Both the position numbers and the translations under genes were made by a program. From Bacteroidota bacterium (GTDB lineage Bacteria; Bacteroidota; Bacteroidia; Bacteroidales; UBA932): a stretch of DNA of 5,128 nucleotides. Positions 1-5,128 of this stretch are shown here, one piece after another; within the stretch, counting starts at the first letter, position 1, and each line of letters opens with the position of its first letter. The DNA lies in assembly GCA_017860395.1 (NCBI GenBank), contig JAGDMC010000121.1, positions 1 to 5,128 of the forward strand, in the 5' to 3' direction. The notes below the pieces were generated by a model. That model was not told the DNA's origin and made no database searches. It saw nothing but the letters and a program-made list of their open reading frames with translations.

Positions 1-998
1 TTCGGGCCAAAATAGAATTCAAGCGGGAAAGTGACCTCTTCGCCATCGGTGTAAGGAAGAGACATCTCTGCCGTACAATTCATCAGATCTTTCCCGGTCT
101 CTGTCTGCGGATAAAACTGGTATTTAAGAATACCATTGCTGAATCCGTTTTCTGCAACAAGTATTGCCGAAAAGAACTGCTGCTGAAAAGCGAACCATTC
201 AAGTTTTGTCCTGATGTCCTTCTCTGCGTTGTCTTTTCTCAGGCCAAGATCTTCAACACTTTTATCATTTGGAAATTTATAAACAATTGTAGAATAGTTC
301 TTTTCATTGTCATATCCCTTTTCAAGACGCGGAACATCCATTCTCCACTGAAGGTCAATCGATGTTACATTTCTCGGAATCAGCTTATTCATTCCAACCA
401 TAGTAACATCCAGCGAAACCAGATAGCTTTCTTTTGGAAGGGTGTATTTGTACTGAATATATGACAAAGAGTCAAAATAAAGCTTGTATGTAAGGGACGA
501 ATCGGTTGATTCACTCTTTTCAAAAGCGAAATTATCCGTTTTTATCTCTTCATTAGTATAAAGCTTTAGTGCAAAATTGCTTTTGTTTTCTCTTACAAGC
601 ATTAAATCCAGACTGTCAAATGTAAAATAGTTTTTAACCTTTACAGATTTTGTCTGAGCTCCTATATTTGTAAAATCAATTTTTATTTTACTGTTTTCCA
701 GGGTGGTAATCTCTTCAGGAGCCTTACTTGCCTTAATGAGCATTGAGTCTTTGTATGAAGAGAAATTTGCCTCGGCAGAAGTTGAGTCAACCGTTGCCGC
801 CTGGACTACTGATTTTGAAGCTGTATCCAAATTTGCAGTACCCGCATTTTGAGCGGCCTGCAAATTTTTAGCTATTACTGTAGAATCACTTTTTGCCTTT
901 ATCTCTTGCTGCTCATTAAATACTTTTGAGTTGTACCAGCTGAAGACAATTAAAATGACACCAATTATTACAAATCCTAAAATGGAATTTTTATTCAT
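1..998 (-). CDS. yidC: YidC membrane protein insertase, N-terminal part (runs off left edge)
   Basis: YidC inserts and helps fold inner-membrane proteins, alone or with SecYEG. The frame opens at ATG (996-998) and has no stop down to base 3, giving 332 visible residues; Gram-negative YidC is usually 550-650 residues, so about half is present. Seen: a short charged N-terminus (MNKNS), one hydrophobic helix at about residues 6-22 ending in SWYN, a Ser/Ala/Thr/Gln-rich linker to about residue 75, then a beta-rich region matching the periplasmic P1 domain. Typical markers are EWFAFQQQFFSA near residue 270 and FYFGP just before the edge. The five conserved C-terminal membrane helices that do the insertion lie outside. 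It starts 6 bases after the DUF349 stop, so the two are very probably co-transcribed. AGGA on the minus strand (1009-1012), inside the end of the upstream gene, could serve as a ribosome site, 10 bases from the ATG. Family call is firm. Confidence 0.93.
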   Translation of the reverse strand, partial: MNKNSILGFVIIGVILIVFSWYNSKVFNEQQEIKAKSDSTVIAKNLQAAQNAGTANLDTASKSVVQAATVDSTSAEANFSSYKDSMLIKASKAPEEITTLENSKIKIDFTNIGAQTKSVKVKNYFTFDSLDLMLVRENKSNFALKLYTNEEIKTDNFAFEKSESTDSSLTYKLYFDSLSYIQYKYTLPKESYLVSLDVTMVGMNKLIPRNVTSIDLQWRMDVPRLEKGYDNEKNYSTIVYKFPNDKSVEDLGLRKDNAEKDIRTKLEWFAFQQQFFSAILVAENGFSNGILKYQFYPQTETGKDLMNCTAEMSLPYTDGEEVTFPLEFYFGP

Positions 999-1004
999 CT
1001 GTCG

Positions 1005-2855
1005 CTATTCCTGTTGATTATCTATTACTTTTATCTTCTCCTCTATCTGGCCAAGTTCTTCTTTGGCTTTTTCAATTTTCTTATCAAGTTCCAGTAGCAG
1101 AGCATCGGCATTTTTGGATTTTGCGAAAAATCCCATATTGTTTTCCCAAACAAGGATATCATTTTCCATTTGCCTGAACTTCTGAACAAGTTTATCACGT
1201 TCCGACCTTATTCCTCTGTCTCCTTTTCCTGAACCATGAAGGTCCTTGATGTGTTTCTTGTAACGATCTATTTTGTTTTCTGTGTCGTTTGAGCGTAAAT
1301 CGGCAAATTTTGTATCAATAGCATGTCTGTATGCAGCCTGAACTCTCTCCTTTTCTTTTATTGGAACAAATCCAATTTCACTCCAGCGTGTCTGAAAATC
1401 CTTGAGCGCTTCAACATTCTCAGCAACTTTTGTGTCCGGCTTATATTCATTAATCTCCTGAATGAGATCAAATTTTTTCTTTAAATTTACTTCGTATGAT
1501 TCGTCAACTGTGCTGAAATGTTTTGACTTGCTTTCAAAAAAAGCATCACATGCGGCACGGAATCTTTTCCATACCAAATCGGACTGTTTTCTGGCAACCG
1601 GTCCTATCTCTTTCCATTTTTTCTGAAGATTGATAAGCTGATCTGTGGTTTTTTTCCAGTCATTGCTGTCGCGCAGAGTTTCGGCCTGTTCACACAGGGC
1701 AATCTTCTTGTCAAGATTGTCCTGCATCATTACCTTGAATTTTGAATAAAACTCTCTTTTGGCATTATAGAATTTATCGCATGCAGCACGAAAACGGTCG
1801 TAAATTTTCTGATTTTCCCTTTTTGAAGCAAAACCAATTGCCTTCCAGTCGTTCTGAAGTTGTTCTATTTGTTTTGAAAGAGCATTCCAATCCTTGTTTT
1901 CTGAATCTTCAATATTCGCAAGAGCTTCGGCTTTTTCACATAATTCATCCTTCAATTCAAGATTTTTCTTCTGATCGTCTTTTAACCTTTCAAAGAACTC
2001 CTGTTGGCGCTTGTTTATATTGGAAGTGGCTTTTTTGAATCTCTCCCAGATTTCTTCACGAAGTTCTTTTGGAACAGGGCCAAGTTCACGCCATTCTTCA
2101 TGCAATTTCTGAAGCCGTTTAAATGCTTCAACCACATTTGGCTCATCAATGAGAACTTCTGCCTTTTCGCAAAGAGAATTCTTGATTTCCAGATTTTTCT
2201 TCAGGTCAAGATCTCTAAGTTCATTATTGATCTTAACATAGTCGTAAAATTTCTCTACATAAAACTGATAGCTTTCCCACACATCTTTATTATGGGACTG
2301 AGGCACCGGACCAACAGACTTCCATTTGTTCTGGAGTTCGCGGAAAGCCGGAAATGTATGGTTTAGGTCTTCCTGTTTTTCAAGAAGAGATTTCAACTCT
2401 TCGATGAGAGTAAGTTTAATATGGAGGTTCTCCTCTTTTTGCTTTTCTATGTTTTGAATGAAGCTTGTCCTTAAAGCCTTGTAATTTGAATACAACTCTT
2501 TGAACCCGCGTTCCAGTTCGGCAAAAGGATTATTTGAAACTGTATTTTCGTCATGTTCTTCTTCAGAAGAATCTGCGTTATCTGATGGTAACTGAAATCC
2601 TATTGCAATTTTTTCCCTCTTAAGTGCCTTGTAAAATGCAGCTTTTATGCCTTCGGCATATTTATACATCTCCTGCTGGTCTCCCTTGTCAACCATCTCC
2701 TGAAAGATATCGATTATCTCTCTGAGACTCTTGTTTGAATGGTCGGGATATTCCGAATTTATTTCTGGATTTAATTCTAAATTTTGCGGAATTTCAGGTA
2801 TGATTTCCTCTGCGATCTGCTCATTTAAGGCTTGTGTGTTCTCTTCTTGATTCAT
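1005..2855 (-). CDS. DUF349 repeat protein (five repeats), cytoplasmic, function unknown
   Basis: The product is 616 residues from the ATG at 2853-2855. No signal peptide or membrane helix is visible, so it should be cytoplasmic. Residues 1-45 are acidic and probably disordered, 45-80 look helical, and about 95-110 is a Ser/Asp/Glu-rich linker. Five DUF349 repeats follow, each with a W-(K/R/S)-x-(I/V/L)-G-(P/F) core; the tryptophans are W178, W255, W337, W414 and W491, at steps of 77, 82, 77 and 77 residues. Repeats 2-4 open with LCE(K/Q)AE. Repeats 3 and 4 also share RFRAACD. The tail (about 540-616) is Lys/Glu-rich and probably coiled coil. The frame extends 11 codons upstream to a TTG at 2886-2888, but that TTG lies inside the -7 promoter box, so the ATG is preferred. 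No Shine-Dalgarno sequence precedes it. It is the first gene of a unit with yidC. Family assignment is firm; I know of no established biochemical role. Confidence 0.9.
   Translation of the reverse strand: MNQEENTQALNEQIAEEIIPEIPQNLELNPEINSEYPDHSNKSLREIIDIFQEMVDKGDQQEMYKYAEGIKAAFYKALKREKIAIGFQLPSDNADSSEEEHDENTVSNNPFAELERGFKELYSNYKALRTSFIQNIEKQKEENLHIKLTLIEELKSLLEKQEDLNHTFPAFRELQNKWKSVGPVPQSHNKDVWESYQFYVEKFYDYVKINNELRDLDLKKNLEIKNSLCEKAEVLIDEPNVVEAFKRLQKLHEEWRELGPVPKELREEIWERFKKATSNINKRQQEFFERLKDDQKKNLELKDELCEKAEALANIEDSENKDWNALSKQIEQLQNDWKAIGFASKRENQKIYDRFRAACDKFYNAKREFYSKFKVMMQDNLDKKIALCEQAETLRDSNDWKKTTDQLINLQKKWKEIGPVARKQSDLVWKRFRAACDAFFESKSKHFSTVDESYEVNLKKKFDLIQEINEYKPDTKVAENVEALKDFQTRWSEIGFVPIKEKERVQAAYRHAIDTKFADLRSNDTENKIDRYKKHIKDLHGSGKGDRGIRSERDKLVQKFRQMENDILVWENNMGFFAKSKNADALLLELDKKIEKAKEELGQIEEKIKVIDNQQE
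1293..2426 (-). repeat. Five tandem DUF349 repeats within the coding region
   Basis: This is a protein-level repeat region, residues about 144-521 of the DUF349 protein. Each unit is a charged helical segment, then a helix carrying the W-x-x-(I/V/L)-G-(P/F) signature, then an aromatic-rich helix. Tryptophan-to-tryptophan spacing is 77 residues except between repeats 2 and 3, where about five extra residues (around DSENKD) make it 82. Repeats 3 and 4 are the most alike. Repeats 1 and 5 have diverged most and lack the LCE(K/Q)AE opening. At the DNA level I see no long exact repeat, so the duplication is old. Confidence 0.8.
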
Positions 2856-2885
2856 TATTACAAGACAATTAGGTTTATTAACCCG

Positions 2886-2910
2886 CAAATATACAAAAAA
2901 AGTTTGCCAA
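2886..2910 (-). promoter_or_regulatory. Bacteroidota-type promoter for DUF349-yidC
   Basis: Read on the minus strand, TATATTTG (2893 down to 2886) matches the Bacteroidota -7 box TAnnTTTG exactly. The best -33 candidate is the TTGG at 2910-2907, only 14 bases between TTG and the -7 box, shorter than the usual 17-21, so that half is weak. Counting from the -7 box, transcription should begin near 2882, leaving a leader of about 27 bases before the ATG at 2855. The start site is predicted from spacing only. Confidence 0.6.
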
Positions 2911-2932
2911 CGCGGTGATTTATGTAAATTTG
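2903..2932 (+). promoter_or_regulatory. Bacteroidota-type promoter for trmD, almost on the start codon
   Basis: TTTG at 2903-2906 and TAAATTTG at 2925-2932 are separated by 18 bases, an excellent match to the TTTG / TAnnTTTG promoter of the Bacteroidota primary sigma factor. The -7 box ends only 4 bases before the trmD ATG (2937). With the usual spacing, transcription would begin at about 2936-2938, which implies a leaderless or nearly leaderless message. Its -33 element overlaps the presumed -33 region of the divergent DUF349 promoter in the shared sequence TTTGCCAA (2903-2910). Confidence 0.72.
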
Positions 2933-2936
2933 CATC

Positions 2937-3638
2937 ATGATACGAATAGATATACTATCTGTTGTTCCGGAACTACTTGACAGTCCGTTGAATCACTCAA
3001 TAATAAAACGGGCAAAAGAAGGGAATCTGACAGAGATTTTTATACATGATATAAGAGATTACGGGAAAGGCAAATACCGGCAGGTAGATGATTATGGTTT
3101 CGGCGGAGATGCCGGTATGATAATGATGATTGAGCCGGTTTATAAAATAATCTCCAAGTTGAAAAACGAGAGAGAATATGATGAAATAATATACATGAGT
3201 CCAGATGGAGAGCTTCTTACTCAGGGGATTGCAAACCGTCTTTCGTGTCTGAAAAATATCATTATTCTCTGCGGGCACTATAAAGGCATAGATCACAGAA
3301 TTCGTGAACACCTCATCACAAGTGAAATATCCATTGGAAATTATGTCCTGAGCGGCGGAGAGATCCCTGCCGCGGTTCTGGTTGATTCAATAGTGAGACT
3401 GATACCCGGAGCTTTGGGAGACGAGACATCTGCTTTAAGCGATTCATTTCAGGATGAGATTTTAGCTCCGCCCATTTACACAAGACCTGCCGAATTTAAC
3501 GGATGGAAAGTACCTGACGTACTGCTGTCCGGCAATCCGAAACTAATAAAAGAGTGGCAGGAGGTCCAGTCATTTGAAAGAACACACAAATTAAGACCGG
3601 ATTTGCTTAAAGAAAAAGACGGAAAAGGGAATATTTAG
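2937..3638 (+). CDS. trmD: tRNA (guanine-N1)-methyltransferase TrmD
   Basis: TrmD uses S-adenosylmethionine to methylate N1 of G37, next to the anticodon, in tRNAs reading CNN, including Leu(CNN), Pro and Arg(CGG) tRNAs; this prevents +1 frameshifting. It is a cytoplasmic homodimer of the SPOUT (trefoil-knot) class. The 233-residue product has the family blocks in order: [15 protein letters not shown] (47-61), YMSPDGE (86-92), [12 protein letters not shown] (111-122), [11 protein letters not shown] (132-142), then [10 protein letters not shown] (154-163) and YTRPAEF (181-187). Arg154 and Asp169, numbered as in Haemophilus and E. coli TrmD and implicated in catalysis, are both present. The loop reads GHYKGID where E. 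coli has GRYEGID, a variant I associate with Bacteroidota. It is slightly shorter than E. coli TrmD (255), mainly at the C-terminus. The start is forced: an in-frame TAA lies at 2925-2927 with no ATG, GTG or TTG between. Unlike in Proteobacteria, no rpsP, rimM or rplS adjoins it. Confidence 0.97.
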   Translation: MIRIDILSVVPELLDSPLNHSIIKRAKEGNLTEIFIHDIRDYGKGKYRQVDDYGFGGDAGMIMMIEPVYKIISKLKNEREYDEIIYMSPDGELLTQGIANRLSCLKNIIILCGHYKGIDHRIREHLITSEISIGNYVLSGGEIPAAVLVDSIVRLIPGALGDETSALSDSFQDEILAPPIYTRPAEFNGWKVPDVLLSGNPKLIKEWQEVQSFERTHKLRPDLLKEKDGKGNI

Positions 3639-5128
3639 AATCCGAAACTGTCTACCTTAACCTTCTCCTGTTTTTCAACTGTAGGTTTCTGTGCAGTCTT
3701 GTGCACTTCGTTTGCAGATACGGTAATCGCCTTTTCCGGTGTTGCAGGACATACATACTGACATCCTCCGCATCCTATACAAATATCCTTGTTGAGCTTA
3801 GGAATAAAAAGCCCTGTGTCTCTGTATGGAATCATTGTTATCGCCTTTGTCGGACAATGTTCGTCACATGCTCCGCAATCTGTCTTATCTGTATAAACAA
3901 TACATTTTTTCAGGCGAAAATTTGCCCTTCCTATCTGGGTAAGTTTCTTCTCTTCCAGCGAAAGGGGTTTTAGCGCTCCGTTTGGACAAACCTGATTACA
4001 AACAGTACAGTCAAATCCACAGAATTGTTTTTCAAAACTTAATACAGGCATCAGGATTCCGTCCAGTCCATACTGAGTGGTGGCTGGCTTGATTATTCCG
4101 TTGGGGCAGGCCGATATACAGGCCTGACAGGCAGTACAGTTCTTTTTTAAATTCTCGATGCTTCCTGCTCCCGGAGGAGCAATTCCGGTAATTTTTGGAG
4201 CAGAATCTATTTGCCGCGGAAAGCCTAATGCTCTTGAGGCAAGCAGTGTTCCCATTAAACCCATGGCTATAATAGCCTCCCTCCTCTCTCTTGACTGAAG
4301 TTTGCCCTGATTGTTGTCCTTTGTTGTCTCTTCTTTTATCTCCTTTTTCCATGAAAATTTATATGAAATCGCCCCTTTGTTACATTTGATCATACAATCG
4401 AGGCATGCAACGCATCTTGATTCGTCAATTTTGCATGAAATAGCATCTATACATCCGCTTTTGCAATTTTGAAGACACAGAGTACAATGGGTGCAATTTT
4501 GACTGTTAATCTGTGGTTTAAACATTGAAAATCTTGATAGCAAACCCAGAAAAGTACCAACAGGGCAAATAGTATTGCAATACAATCTTCCCCAGAATGC
4601 ACTCATAACAATTATCAGGATGAGGAATGCCGCAGCAAAAACAAATGACCCTGCAACAAACGTCGAATAAGTTCTAAAAAATACAGATTCCGGCACAATT
4701 GAGGAAAGTCCGTTCTGAATCAGTTGTTCCCCTCTGCCAATAAGTTCGGTAGAAATCCTTCCAAAATTTGAATAAGGGTCCAGATAGGATATGACTGATG
4801 TTATTCCAAAAATAAGCGAAATTAGGACAAGTGCAAGCAATGAGTACCGCAATATACTCTTTGGCGAAGAATAGCTGAATCTTCTCTTTTTCTTGCTTTT
4901 AAAAAAACCGGCCACTTTTGTGAAAATATCCTGGAGTGTTCCAAGAGGGCATAAAGTGGAACAATATACTCTTCCAAAAAAGAGTGTCAGAATTATCAGT
5001 AAAGAAAAAATTATACCCGAACCTGTAAATGCGCCAAGAAGTGCCGGTACAAACTGAATTTTGAGAAAGTTTGCGAAAAACAATGTTTCCCTGTTTGCAA
5101 AATAGAGAAAATTAAGGGTTATAACAAC
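3635..5128 (-). CDS. Polyferredoxin membrane protein, NapH-like half fused to NapG/MauM-like half (N-terminus beyond right edge)
   Basis: 497 residues are visible and the frame is still open at the edge, so the TTG at 5081-5083 is not the real start. The first half resembles NapH/NosR-type quinol-linked proteins: membrane helices at about 37-53, 92-116 and 163-181 (plus a cut one at the edge), two near-identical GR(V/L)YCxTxCPxGT motifs (Cys56/60, Cys184/188), then two 4Fe-4S motifs (Cys212-215-218-222 and 239-242-245-249). A polar linker (262-279) leads to RR (282-283), a hydrophobic stretch (286-302) and APPGA (317-321). Four more cluster motifs follow: Cys331-334-337-341, 370-374-377-381, 409-418-421-425 and 450-453-456-460. 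The spacings C-x3-C-x2-C-x3-C and C-x8-C-x2-C-x3-C fit NapG/MauM ferredoxins. Likely role, by inference: electron transfer between quinone and an unknown partner. No terminal reductase is visible, so the substrate is open. Its stop overlaps that of trmD. Confidence 0.85.
   Translation of the reverse strand, partial: VVITLNFLYFANRETLFFANFLKIQFVPALLGAFTGSGIIFSLLIILTLFFGRVYCSTLCPLGTLQDIFTKVAGFFKSKKKRRFSYSSPKSILRYSLLALVLISLIFGITSVISYLDPYSNFGRISTELIGRGEQLIQNGLSSIVPESVFFRTYSTFVAGSFVFAAAFLILIIVMSAFWGRLYCNTICPVGTFLGLLSRFSMFKPQINSQNCTHCTLCLQNCKSGCIDAISCKIDESRCVACLDCMIKCNKGAISYKFSWKKEIKEETTKDNNQGKLQSRERREAIIAMGLMGTLLASRALGFPRQIDSAPKITGIAPPGAGSIENLKKNCTACQACISACPNGIIKPATTQYGLDGILMPVLSFEKQFCGFDCTVCNQVCPNGALKPLSLEEKKLTQIGRANFRLKKCIVYTDKTDCGACDEHCPTKAITMIPYRDTGLFIPKLNKDICIGCGGCQYVCPATPEKAITVSANEVHKTAQKPTVEKQEKVKVDSFGF

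Noticed and set aside
1742..2366. Plus-strand open frames of 98 and 120 codons.
   Set aside because: They lie opposite the well-supported DUF349 gene, show no recognisable family and read as antisense shadows of its Lys/Glu-rich codons.
2872..2883. Small inverted repeat GGTT-TATT-AACC in the DUF349 leader, considered as an operator or hairpin.
   Set aside because: Only 4-base arms in AT-rich DNA; this is expected by chance and too weak to support a function.
2856..2888. Eleven-codon N-terminal extension of the DUF349 protein starting at TTG (2886-2888).
   Set aside because: The TTG is part of the TATATTTG promoter box and would lie upstream of the predicted transcript start; the ATG at 2853-2855 begins a normal acidic N-terminus.
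2997..3311. Minus-strand 104-codon frame inside trmD.
   Set aside because: It is antisense to conserved TrmD motifs and has no similarity I recognise.
3701..3973. Plus-strand open frame of 90 codons, rich in cysteine.
   Set aside because: It is opposite the cluster-binding region of the iron-sulfur gene; no promoter or family similarity is apparent.
4032..4352. Minus-strand 106-codon frame offset within the iron-sulfur gene.
   Set aside because: It overlaps the NapG-like half in another frame, and that half has a continuous, motif-rich reading frame with no sign of a frameshift.
5081..5083. TTG as the start codon of the iron-sulfur protein.
   Set aside because: The frame stays open to base 5128 and encodes 15 more plausible hydrophobic residues, so the gene simply continues past the window.

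Overview
The window looks like ordinary chromosome from a Gram-negative member of the Bacteroidota. Three things point there: two promoter boxes of the Bacteroidota type (TAnnTTTG at about -7), no Shine-Dalgarno sequence at two of the three starts that can be judged, and proteins of Bacteroidota character (a five-repeat DUF349 protein, YidC with a large periplasmic domain, and TrmD with a GHYKGID loop). The DNA is AT-rich by eye. I see no mobile element, tRNA, rRNA, CRISPR array or phage gene. Coding density is very high, and the only real gap is 81 bases (2856-2936).

Layout: a two-gene minus-strand unit occupies the left half. A DUF349 repeat protein (2855 down to 1005) is followed after 6 bases by yidC (998 down to the left edge), of which only the N-terminal 332 residues are inside the window. 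The 81-base gap carries divergent promoters: one fires left into DUF349-yidC, the other fires right into trmD (2937-3638). trmD runs tail to tail into a minus-strand gene (3635 to the right edge) for a membrane-bound, multi-cluster iron-sulfur protein, and the two stop codons overlap. The start of that last gene lies outside the window.

How the genes work together: YidC inserts membrane proteins, TrmD makes m1G37 in tRNA and so protects the reading frame, and the DUF349 protein has no established role that I can name. These three are core-type housekeeping genes. The iron-sulfur protein belongs to a separate transcription unit. It appears to join a NapH-like membrane half to a NapG/MauM-like half in one polypeptide, and probably moves electrons between the quinone pool and an unidentified partner.

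Most worth checking: (1) the trmD promoter sits so close to its ATG that the mRNA should be leaderless or nearly so; (2) the NapH-NapG-type fusion with six ferredoxin-like clusters; (3) the regular 77-residue DUF349 array fused transcriptionally to yidC. I found no convincing evidence of a wholly new system here.
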